This document shows, in pieces, positions 33,049 to 40,876 of a stretch of DNA of 64,000 nucleotides. Position 1 is the first letter of the stretch, and each line of letters begins with the position of its first letter. The position numbers and the translations under genes were made by a program. The notes below the pieces were generated by a model, which was not told the DNA's origin, made no database searches, and saw only the letters and a list, made by a program, of their open reading frames with translations. This stretch comes from GCA-2737725 sp033763995 (GTDB lineage Bacteria > Pseudomonadota > Alphaproteobacteria > Rhodospirillales > Rhodospirillaceae): the NCBI GenBank assembly GCA_033763995.1, contig JANRJL010000009.1, positions 41,813 to 105,812 on the forward strand. The letters are read 5' to 3'.

Positions 33049-34908
33049 TTATTCCGCCGCGGTCGCGAAGTCGTCGGCCGCCAGATCCTGCGCCACTGCC
33101 ATGGAGCGTTGCTGCTTCTGCCACGCCGCCGCGTAAAGGCCCTGCTTGGCCAGCAGTTCCTCGTGGGTGCCGCGCTCGACGATCCCGCCCTTGTCCAACA
33201 CCAGGATTTGATCGGCATCAACAATGGTCGAGAGGCGGTGCGCGATGACCAATGTCGTCCGGCCCACGGCCACTTCGCGCAGGTTCGCCTGAATTTCCTT
33301 CTCGGTGTGGGTGTCCAGCGCCGAGGTGGCCTCGTCGAACAGCAGGATGGGCGAGCCCTTCAGGATCACCCGCGCGATGGCCACGCGCTGCTTTTCGCCG
33401 CCCGAAAGTTTCAGACCGCGCTCGCCGACCATGGTCTCGTAACCGTCGGGCAGGCTCTTGATGAAGGCGCCGATGTGGGCCAGATCGGCGGCGGCGTCGA
33501 TGTCGGCCTGGGTCGCGCCCGCCTTGGCATAGGCGAGGTTGTAGCGGATGGTGTCGTTGAACAGCACGGTGTCCTGCGGAACGATGCCGAGCGCGCGGCG
33601 CACGCTGTCCTGCTGCACGTCGCGAATGTCCTGGCCGTCGATCAGGATGCGCCCGCCCTGGACGTCGTAATAGCGGAACAGCAGCCGGCCGATGGTCGAC
33701 TTGCCCGAGCCGGTGGAGCCCACCAGGGCGACCTTGTGGCCGGGCGGTACGGTGAAGCTGACGCCGTTGAGGATCGGCCGGCGCGGATCGTAGGCAAAAG
33801 TCACGTTCTCGAAGCGCACCTCGCCGCCGGTCACTTTCAGCGGCGCGGCGCCCGGCTTGTCGACGATCTCGGGCGCCACGTCGATCAGCTCGAACATCTT
33901 CTCGAGATCGACCAGGGCCTGCTTGATGTTGCGGTAAACGAAGCCGAAAAAATTGAGCGGCTGGGCCAATTGCAGCATGAACACGTTGACGGCGGTGAAC
34001 TCGCCCACGGTCATGGTGCCGTTGACCTTGCCGATCGCGGCCATGACCATCAGCACCACCACGCCCACCGAAATGATCAGCGCCTGGCCGATGTTCATCA
34101 CCGCCAGCGAGGATTGATTGCGCACCGCGGCCTTTTCGTACTGGCTCATGACGCGGTCGTATTCGGACACTTCCAGGGTTTCGTTGCCGAAGGTCTTGAC
34201 CGTTTCGTAATTGAGCAGGCTGTCGATGGCGCGCGTGTTGGCGCGGTTGTCGAGCGCGTTGGACTCGCGGCGGAACTTCATGCGCCATTCGGTGGTGATG
34301 ATCGTGAAGGCGACGTAGATCACGACGGTCAGCAGCGTCACGACGGCGAACCAGCCGCTGAACACGTTCCACAGAATCGCGCTGACCAGGATGACCTCTA
34401 GGATCGTCGGCACGACGTTGAACAGCGAGATGGACACCAGGCTTTCGATGGCCACGACGCCGCGCTCGATGGAGCGCGACAAGGCGCCCGTGCGCCGGTC
34501 GAGATGAAAGCGCAGCGAGAGCGAGTGCAGGTGCGCGAGCACAGCGCCCGCCGAGCGGCGCACCGCCCGCACGCCGACCTTGGCGAACACCGCGTCACGG
34601 ACCTGGGCGAAGGCGAGGCCGAGGAAGCGCGCGATAGCGTAGGCGGCGATGGCGAACAGCGGAATCAGCGCCACGTCCTGGGACGCCAGGGCATCGACGG
34701 CCTGTTGCAAATAGAGCGGCGTGATCACCGTGGCCCACTTGGCCAAGCCGATGCACGCCATGGCCACGACCACGCGCAGCCGGATGTCGCCGCTTTCGGG
34801 CACGTCGCGCGCCGGCCACAGAAACGGCAAGAGCGTGCGGATGACCTGCCAATCGCTGCGCTTGCGCATGGCGTCGGCGTGCTCGGGGGAATAACCGGCT
34901 TGTCGCAT
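33049..34908 (-). CDS. ABC exporter of the Atm1/HMT1 type (membrane plus ATPase)
   Basis: A 619-residue half-transporter with a six-helix export domain (first helix VVVAMACIGLAKWATVITPLYL) and an ATPase with Walker A VGSTGSGKSTIGR, signature LSGGEKQRVAI and Walker B ILLFDEATSALD. The region YETVKTFGNETLEVSEYDRV and the FFGFVYRNIKQAL segment match Atm1-type exporters, which in alphaproteobacteria move glutathione conjugates or metal-glutathione complexes out of the cytosol. Glutathione export would fit with gor and grxD in the window, but that is inference. Start 34908 chosen; 34869 is possible. Confidence 0.85.
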   Translation of the reverse strand: MRQAGYSPEHADAMRKRSDWQVIRTLLPFLWPARDVPESGDIRLRVVVAMACIGLAKWATVITPLYLQQAVDALASQDVALIPLFAIAAYAIARFLGLAFAQVRDAVFAKVGVRAVRRSAGAVLAHLHSLSLRFHLDRRTGALSRSIERGVVAIESLVSISLFNVVPTILEVILVSAILWNVFSGWFAVVTLLTVVIYVAFTIITTEWRMKFRRESNALDNRANTRAIDSLLNYETVKTFGNETLEVSEYDRVMSQYEKAAVRNQSSLAVMNIGQALIISVGVVVLMVMAAIGKVNGTMTVGEFTAVNVFMLQLAQPLNFFGFVYRNIKQALVDLEKMFELIDVAPEIVDKPGAAPLKVTGGEVRFENVTFAYDPRRPILNGVSFTVPPGHKVALVGSTGSGKSTIGRLLFRYYDVQGGRILIDGQDIRDVQQDSVRRALGIVPQDTVLFNDTIRYNLAYAKAGATQADIDAAADLAHIGAFIKSLPDGYETMVGERGLKLSGGEKQRVAIARVILKGSPILLFDEATSALDTHTEKEIQANLREVAVGRTTLVIAHRLSTIVDADQILVLDKGGIVERGTHEELLAKQGLYAAAWQKQQRSMAVAQDLAADDFATAAE

Positions 34909-35016
34909 CGGCGATGCTGAATCCTCGGGAAGAAGAGTTTGGCCTCTTGATCTATGGTGGCTTAGCGCGGGGCGCAAACGTGGTCCAGACGCATCATGGC
35001 GGGCGACCAACCAAAG

Positions 35017-35045
35017 AAAAAGGCCGGGCAACAGGGCCCGGCCTA
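35017..35045 (-). terminator. Intrinsic terminator after the 328-residue protein gene
   Basis: On the minus strand AGGCCGGGCCC, loop TGTT, GCCCGGCCT followed by TTTTTCTTT. Lies 33 bp after the stop of the gene at 35078-36064. Confidence 0.88.
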
Positions 35046-35077
35046 TGAAGGTTCATCGCTTTGACGGGCGACGTCTC

Positions 35078-36064
35078 TTAGGCTGTCACTTGAACGGCGA
35101 CCGTAGGATTGGCGGCCGGGGCCTTGGGGCCCACATAGACGTTCAATTCGGGGTGCGCGGGAGTCCCGGGCGCCGGTTCAGGCGAACCGCCGGCCGTGAC
35201 TTCCTGGGCGCGCTCATACATCGAGCGTTGCTCGCCGGAGGACTCGCCGCCGGCGAACTCGGTCTCGGTTTGCGCGACCTTGTCGTAGTACTTGGTCTCG
35301 CCGCTGCCGGCCTCGGAGAACTTGCCCCGTTCAGCTTCGACCGCGCGGTCCGAGAACTTTTGCTGCTGGTCGGCCTGGGCCGCGAACTGACCGATCACGG
35401 CCTCGCTGCCCTTGCCGAAGTACTTCTGCGGAACTTCTTGCGCGCCCGACGGCGTCCCCAGTCCGGCCACGACTTTATCGGCGAACTTCTGCAGCTGAAC
35501 CTCCGGGGCTTGCGCCGGTTGCGACAAAATTGCCACGGCCACCGATTCCGCACGCACGATTTTCGCCGCCGCCTCGAGGCGCACGCTGCGCGCCCCGGCG
35601 TTGGAGGCTTGCTCGAAGGCCGCCGTTTGGATCGCCTGTTGGGCGATGGCCACCTCGACCTCGGCCTGGGTGCGGCCGCTGACGACGGGGCTGGTCGCCA
35701 GGCTGTTGAGCGGGCCTGCCGCGAGCCCCGGCGACGGAGCCGTCGTGGGGACGATGTCCGGCTGCGCCACGGGCTCGGCGCGCGGCGCTTCTTCGAACGC
35801 GCGAATCTCGACCTGGGGCCGCGAGGGCCCCGTCAAGCCGCCGTCCGATCCGTTGCGCCGTTGTCCGGCTTGATCGTTCGAGTGTTTGCCGGCGCCCGGC
35901 TCGGGTTGATTGGGGGCACGGCGGACGTCAGCGTTGACCGCCGATTCAGAAACCTGAATCGGAGAGGCCTGCCGGTCGCCATGGGGAACGCCCTGGGGCT
36001 GAAGAGCCGTGAGGGCATACTGCTGCGCTTCACGCGCGGCGTTCAGTGTGACCAAGTCTGTCAT
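35078..36064 (-). CDS. Alanine/glutamine-rich protein of unknown function
   Basis: A 328-residue soluble protein with no signal or membrane segment. The first half is low complexity (Pro, Gln, Asn, Ala); helices follow around residues 140-290 (AEVEVAIAQQAIQTAAFEQA; QKYFGKGSEAVIGQFAAQAD). No family recognised. AAGGGCGG precedes the ATG. It is a single-gene unit with its own terminator, which supports real expression. A flagellar or secreted-substrate role is conceivable from composition but nothing specific supports it. Confidence 0.65.
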   Translation of the reverse strand: MTDLVTLNAAREAQQYALTALQPQGVPHGDRQASPIQVSESAVNADVRRAPNQPEPGAGKHSNDQAGQRRNGSDGGLTGPSRPQVEIRAFEEAPRAEPVAQPDIVPTTAPSPGLAAGPLNSLATSPVVSGRTQAEVEVAIAQQAIQTAAFEQASNAGARSVRLEAAAKIVRAESVAVAILSQPAQAPEVQLQKFADKVVAGLGTPSGAQEVPQKYFGKGSEAVIGQFAAQADQQQKFSDRAVEAERGKFSEAGSGETKYYDKVAQTETEFAGGESSGEQRSMYERAQEVTAGGSPEPAPGTPAHPELNVYVGPKAPAANPTVAVQVTA

Positions 36065-36257
36065 TTTAGCCGCCCTTTCTAAGCGACGAAAACATCATTC
36101 AGCGCCTTTTTTCCGCGCCGTGTTCTTTATACGCCCCCCACACCAGGCGTTCAAGCCGATATCGGTCGAGCAGCCTGTGAGAAAATAAACTTAAGCCATT
36201 GATTCAAATACATTTAGATCGTCAAATTAGTCATAACCCGAAACCAATTAGGGTCGG

Positions 36258-37733
36258 TCAGGGCATCCCCAGCCCGCCCATCAGCACGTATTTGACTTCA
36301 AGGAAGTCGTCGATTCCATACTTGGAGCCTTCACGCCCCAAACCGGATTCCTTCATCCCGCCAAAAGGAGCGACTTCCGTCGATATCAGCCCTTCGTTGA
36401 CGCCGACGATGCCGTAGTCCAACGCCTCGGCCACGCGCCACACGCGGCCCAAATCGCGCGCGTAAAAATAAGCCGCCAAGCCGAACTCAGTGGCGTTGGC
36501 CAAGCGCACCACGTCGTCCTCGGTCTTGAAGCGAAACAGCGCCGACACGGGTCCGAAGATTTCTTCCCGCGCGATGTCCATCTCGGGCGTGACTTCGGTC
36601 AACACGGTGGGCTGATAAAAGGTGCCGCCCCGAGCGTCGCGCGCGCCGCCGATCACGGTTTTGGCGCCGCGCGACGTGGCATTGGCCACCAGACGCTCGA
36701 CCTTGCCCAGCGCGTCGTGGTCGATCAACGGGCCCTGGTCGGTGTCGCCCTCGAGGCCGTTGCCGACCTTCAAGGCCGCCGCCGCCTTGGCGAGCTTGGC
36801 CGCGAAGGCGTCATACACGCGCTCCTGCACGAAGAAGCGATTGGCGCAGACGCACGTCTGCCCGGTGTTGCGATACTTCGACACCATGGCGCCGGCGACG
36901 GCGGCATCCAGATCGGCGTCGTCGAACACGATGAACGGTGCGTTGCCGCCGAGTTCGAGCGAAACTTTTTTCACCGTGTCGGCGCATTGTTTCATCAGCA
37001 ATTTGCCGATGGGCGTGGAGCCGGTGAAGGTGAACTTGCGCACGAGGGGGTTACCGGTGAGTTCCTTACCGATGGCCGGTGCGTCCTGCCCCGGCACGAC
37101 GTTGAACACGCCCTTGGGAATGCCCGCGCGGTGCGCCAACTCGGCCATGGCCAAGGCCGACAGCGGCGTTTGCTCGGCGGGCTTGGCCACGAACGTGCAG
37201 CCCGCCGCCAAGGCGGGTGCTGCCTTGCGCGCGATCATAGCGTTGGGGAAGTTCCACGGCGTGATGGAACCCACGACTCCGACGGGCTGCTTGAGCACGA
37301 GCACGCGCGCACCGGCCTTGAAGGTGGGGATGACGTCGCCATAGACGCGTTTGCCTTCCTCGGCGAACCACTCGAAGAAACTGGCGCCGTAGGCCACCTC
37401 GCCCTTGGCCTCCTTCAGGGGCTTGCCCTGCTCGGCGGTCATGATGATGGCGAGATCGTCCTGATGGGCGAACATCAGTTCGATCCAGCGCTTGAGCAAT
37501 GCGGCGCGCTCCTTGGCGGTCTTGGAACGCCAGGCCGGCAACGCGGCGTGGGCGGCTTCAATGGCCCGGCGCGTCTCGGCGGCCCCGGCATCGGCGACGG
37601 CAGCCACCACCGCCCCGGTCGCGGGATTGGTGACGGCAAACGTCTTCGCCGAATCCGCGCCCACCCACACGCCATCGATATACGTCTTGTCGCGCAACAA
37701 CGTGGGATCTTTGAGGGGAAGAGCTGACGCCAT
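36258..37733 (-). CDS. gabD: Succinate-semialdehyde dehydrogenase
   Basis: A 491-residue aldehyde dehydrogenase. The NAD(P) site is around GSITPWNFPNAMIARKAAPALAAG and FTGSTPIGKLL, the catalytic glutamate in LELGGNAPFIVFDDADLD, and the cysteine in NTGQTCVCANRFFVQ. The overall pattern (EQTPLSALAMAELAHRAGIP) is that of GabD, which oxidises succinic semialdehyde to succinate in 4-aminobutyrate breakdown. The AhpD-like gene lies 24 bp upstream on the same strand. Confidence 0.88.
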   Translation of the reverse strand: MASALPLKDPTLLRDKTYIDGVWVGADSAKTFAVTNPATGAVVAAVADAGAAETRRAIEAAHAALPAWRSKTAKERAALLKRWIELMFAHQDDLAIIMTAEQGKPLKEAKGEVAYGASFFEWFAEEGKRVYGDVIPTFKAGARVLVLKQPVGVVGSITPWNFPNAMIARKAAPALAAGCTFVAKPAEQTPLSALAMAELAHRAGIPKGVFNVVPGQDAPAIGKELTGNPLVRKFTFTGSTPIGKLLMKQCADTVKKVSLELGGNAPFIVFDDADLDAAVAGAMVSKYRNTGQTCVCANRFFVQERVYDAFAAKLAKAAAALKVGNGLEGDTDQGPLIDHDALGKVERLVANATSRGAKTVIGGARDARGGTFYQPTVLTEVTPEMDIAREEIFGPVSALFRFKTEDDVVRLANATEFGLAAYFYARDLGRVWRVAEALDYGIVGVNEGLISTEVAPFGGMKESGLGREGSKYGIDDFLEVKYVLMGGLGMP

Positions 37734-37757
37734 GATGGGGCACTCCGGGCAGGATCG

Positions 37758-38390
37758 CTATTTCTTCGGTTTGATTCTGGCTTTGCCGCCGCGCGGCGCG
37801 CCGGCCGCGCGGCTGCGGGCGTGATATTCCGGGTTCGGCATCATGTCGAGCGCGATGGCGACACGGTTGGACATGTTATAGAAGCCCACGGTATCGGCGA
37901 TGTCGAAGATTTCCTCGTCGGAAAATCCCGCGGTGCGCAGCTTGCGCCGATCCTCGTCGTCGATGGTCGCGGGCGTCACGGTCAGCTTGTAGGCGAAGTC
38001 CAGCATGGTCTTGTGACGCACCGTCAACTCCGCGACGCGGTAATTGAAAGCCAGCATTTCGCCCAGCTCCGGATCGCCGGACAGCTCGCGCACCGCTTGG
38101 CCGTGGGCGACGAGGCAGTAGTAGCAATGATTGGTCGATGAGACGACGACAGCGATCATCTCGCGCTCAAGTTTCGTGAGCTTGCTCTCGCCCAACATCA
38201 GCTCGTTATAGAAGCTGACGAAGTTTCTGAGCTTGGCGGGCCGAAACGCATAGCTGCGCAGCACGTTGGGCAACATGCCCAATTTCTCGCGGCAGACGTT
38301 GAAGTATTTCTTCATGCCCTCGTCGAGGGTGCGGTTCAGAACCGCGTCGTTGGGCGCGGGCAAGGTCATCACGTGCTTGGGCTGGGGCAT
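37758..38390 (-). CDS. Peroxidase-related (AhpD-like carboxymuconolactone decarboxylase) protein
   Basis: A 210-residue protein of the AhpD-like superfamily. The redox motif is NHCYYCLVAHG (CxxC plus histidine) near residue 88, preceded by the conserved KLTKLEREMIAVVVSS helix. The C-terminal half (GFSDEEIFDIADTVGFYNMSNR) is as in TIGR01926 uncharacterised peroxidase-related enzymes. The ATG at 38390 has AAGGTG upstream. A basic tail follows. Probably co-transcribed with gabD. Confidence 0.85.
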   Translation of the reverse strand: MPQPKHVMTLPAPNDAVLNRTLDEGMKKYFNVCREKLGMLPNVLRSYAFRPAKLRNFVSFYNELMLGESKLTKLEREMIAVVVSSTNHCYYCLVAHGQAVRELSGDPELGEMLAFNYRVAELTVRHKTMLDFAYKLTVTPATIDDEDRRKLRTAGFSDEEIFDIADTVGFYNMSNRVAIALDMMPNPEYHARSRAAGAPRGGKARIKPKK

Positions 38391-38578
38391 GGAAGCACCT
38401 TCATGGGATCGTGGGTGGGCCCGCGATAGCACGGCCCGAGCCGTCAGGGCTAGGGGAGCGGATTTGACATGCGCGGCCGTGGCCGCGGCCGGATTGCCTT
38501 ATGATTGCTGGAGGCCATGGGCCTGATCGGGTAACATCGAATCGACAGCGGACTTACCAGACTTGGGGATCGATCATC

Positions 38579-39058
38579 ATGTGGACCTGGATTGCCGTCG
38601 CCATCGTTGGAATCGCGATTTTGTTTGTCGGCGGTACCCAGGGCGGCGTCTTCGACAAATTGCTGTCGCACAAGAACCCGACGCCGGTGGACTTTCGCGC
38701 CCTCACGCTGCCCGAAAGTCCCAACAAGTACTTGATCGCGCCCGCGGGCACCACGACGGCCAAGGCCGACGAGACCGCGCCCTCCTTTGCCATGCCGGTG
38801 GCCGATCTCAAGATCAAGTTCCTGGCCATGGTAGCGGCCCAGCCGAACGTCGAGAAACTCTGGGAAAGCCCCGACGGCCTGAAGTTTCAATACGTGCAGC
38901 GCACGCCGATCATGCGCTGGCCCGACATCATCGACGTTCAACTTCTCGCCCAGGACGGCGGCTCGACCTTGGCGCTCTACAGCCGTTCGGTCTATGGCTA
39001 CTCCGACATGGGCGTGAACAAGGCCCGCGTCACGGCCTGGGTCGCCGGATTGAAATAG
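38579..39058 (+). CDS. DUF1499 domain protein
   Basis: A 159-residue protein with one N-terminal membrane anchor (WIAVAIVGIAILFVGG) and a DUF1499 domain: RTPIMRWPDIIDVQLL followed by the SRSVYGYSDMGVNKARV pattern is the family signature. The role is unknown. The start at 38579 has GGGGAT about nine bases upstream. It is divergent from the AhpD-like gene. Confidence 0.82.
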   Translation: MWTWIAVAIVGIAILFVGGTQGGVFDKLLSHKNPTPVDFRALTLPESPNKYLIAPAGTTTAKADETAPSFAMPVADLKIKFLAMVAAQPNVEKLWESPDGLKFQYVQRTPIMRWPDIIDVQLLAQDGGSTLALYSRSVYGYSDMGVNKARVTAWVAGLK

Positions 39059-39126
39059 CCCGGCTGCTCTCAACGCCGACCGCATGAGCGAACGGTCGCC
39101 CCAGAACCATTAGCGCCTCGGCGGCG

Positions 39127-39585
39127 TCACGACACGATCAGATGCCGCTCAAGGTGCTTGCGCAGGGCCGTCTCCTCGGACTCCGACAAGGCGACAAACT
39201 TGACGCGATAACTTTCGCCGAGGCGCTCGAGCACGGTCGCCGGGATCTCCCGGTCGATGCCGGGCACCGTCAGGCCGAAAGACGTGGCCGCCTCGAACCA
39301 GCCGTCAAATTCCAGCATCGCGCCGCCGACGGAAATATCCTGAACGACGCATTCGACCTTGCGATTGTCGGGCAGCCGGGCCACCAACACCGCCTCTTCA
39401 TGAAAACGCGCCCCGGAGCGCTGCCCAAGATTGTCCGGCTCGACCACCAGCACCAAGGCATGGGCGAGATCAGTCAGCGCGTGGGTCAAGGCCGCGCGCG
39501 CGCCCTCGTCGGTGATATGAGGCATCGCGCGGTTTAAACGCGCCTGGATGCCGACGAGAAGATTTTCCAGCGATTTCGTTTTCAT
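39127..39585 (-). CDS. PilZ domain protein
   Basis: A 152-residue protein. The C-terminal part shows the PilZ fold with the D-(x)-S-x-x-G motif as QDISVGGAMLEF near residue 85, but the upstream RxxxR motif is weak (LPDNRKVEC). PilZ domains bind cyclic di-GMP; a diguanylate cyclase is encoded at 50877-51809. The N-terminal 60 residues are helical. The start at 39585 (MKTKSLENLL) is preferred; long in-frame sequence above it is not protein-like. Confidence 0.78.
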   Translation of the reverse strand: MKTKSLENLLVGIQARLNRAMPHITDEGARAALTHALTDLAHALVLVVEPDNLGQRSGARFHEEAVLVARLPDNRKVECVVQDISVGGAMLEFDGWFEAATSFGLTVPGIDREIPATVLERLGESYRVKFVALSESEETALRKHLERHLIVS

Positions 39586-39727
39586 GACGGAAACGTGATC
39601 CCCTGTCCTACTCGCCAACCGCCGCCTTCTGGGGCCCGGACCTATCGACAGCCGCCACCCTACTATATAGATAAAGTGGCCGGATCGGCCAACACCGGTT
39701 GTGCCGCCGCCCCGGGAGCCCGAAACC

Positions 39728-40801
39728 ATGTCGACCCGCCCTGCCCGTATTGCCGCCCTCCACGACGCGCTCAAGCATCGGATTCTGGTGCTCGACGGCG
39801 CCATGGGCACCATGATCCAGCGCCATACCCCGGCGCTGACCGAGGCGGATTTCCGCGGCACGCGCTTTGCCGCCCACGCCAAGGACCTCAAGGGCAACAA
39901 CGACATCCTCAACATCACGCGGCCCGACGTGATCGGCGGCATTCACCGCGCCTACCTTGAGGCGGGGGCCGATATCATCGAAACCAACACGTTTTCCGGC
40001 ACGCGCATCGCCCAAGCCGACTACGCGCTGGAAGAGGCCGCGCGGGACATCAACGTGACCGGCGCCAAGCTCGCGCGCGAGGCCGCCGATGCCGCCACGG
40101 CCAAGACGCCCGACAAGCCGCGCTGGGTGGCGGGCGCGCTGGGGCCCACCAACAAGACCGCCTCGATCTCGCCCAACGTCAACGACCCGGGCTTTCGCAA
40201 CGTCACCTTCGACGAACTCAAGAACGCATACCGCGAGGAAGCCGACGCGCTGTTCGAGAACGGCGCGGACATCCTGCTGGTGGAAACGATCTTCGATACG
40301 CTCAACGCCAAGGCCGCCGTGCTGGCCATCGAGGAAATGTTCGAGGCGCGCGGCGAGAGCTTGCCCGTGATGATCTCGGGCACCATCACTGATCAATCGG
40401 GGCGCACGCTGTCGGGCCAAACGCCCGAGGCCTTCTGGAACTCCTTGCGCCACGTGCGGCCGCTGTCGATCGGCTTTAATTGCGCCTTGGGTGCCGCCCA
40501 GATGCGGCCCCACATCGCCGAGATCGCGCGGGTGGCGGACGTGTTCGTCAGTGCCTATCCCAATGCCGGCCTTCCCAATGCCTTCGGCGAGTACGACGAA
40601 ACCCCGGCGCAAACGGCTGGGCACCTCGGCGCCTGGGCCAAGGACGGGCTGGTCAATATCGTCGGCGGCTGCTGCGGCACCACGCCCGACCATATCCGCG
40701 CCATCGCCCAAGCCGTGAAGGGCCTCTCGCCCCGCGCGATCCCGGCGGTGCCGCGCAAGATGCGCCTGTCGGGCCTGGAGCCCTTTGCGCTGGCATCCTA
40801 A
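39728..40801 (+). CDS. metH: Methionine synthase, homocysteine-binding part (split MetH, first gene)
   Basis: A 357-residue protein equal to the N-terminal homocysteine methyltransferase domain of MetH. DGAMGTMIQ opens the barrel, the zinc cysteines are visible in FNCALG and GGCCGTTPDH. The rest of the enzyme is the next gene. A nine-residue longer start at 39701 is possible. Split MetH is known in several alphaproteobacteria, so both parts are probably functional and must meet in the cytosol. No cobalamin riboswitch was recognised in the 140-bp leader. Confidence 0.9.
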   Translation: MSTRPARIAALHDALKHRILVLDGAMGTMIQRHTPALTEADFRGTRFAAHAKDLKGNNDILNITRPDVIGGIHRAYLEAGADIIETNTFSGTRIAQADYALEEAARDINVTGAKLAREAADAATAKTPDKPRWVAGALGPTNKTASISPNVNDPGFRNVTFDELKNAYREEADALFENGADILLVETIFDTLNAKAAVLAIEEMFEARGESLPVMISGTITDQSGRTLSGQTPEAFWNSLRHVRPLSIGFNCALGAAQMRPHIAEIARVADVFVSAYPNAGLPNAFGEYDETPAQTAGHLGAWAKDGLVNIVGGCCGTTPDHIRAIAQAVKGLSPRAIPAVPRKMRLSGLEPFALAS

Positions 40802-40823
40802 CGGCTGTCGCTGTATCTCCTCA

Positions 40824-40853
40824 TGTCATTCCCCGCGAAAGCGGGGAATGACA
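40824..40853. repeat. REP hairpin between the two metH genes
   Basis: A perfect 13-bp stem TGTCATTCCCCGC/GCGGGGAATGACA closed by a GAAA tetraloop. It lies in the 75-bp gap of the split methionine synthase and shares its tip with 19364-19383. Confidence 0.85.
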
Positions 40854-40876
40854 CTGAAGTAGATTGTATCGTCATT

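Noticed and set aside
32500..34401. A 633-codon open frame opposite the ABC exporter and hydrolase
   Set aside because: Covers three real genes on the other strand and shows only shadow composition.
39586..39727. Cobalamin or SAM/SAH riboswitch before metH
   Set aside because: The leader lacks a B12 box and the conserved SAM-II or SAH cores; only short palindromes were seen.
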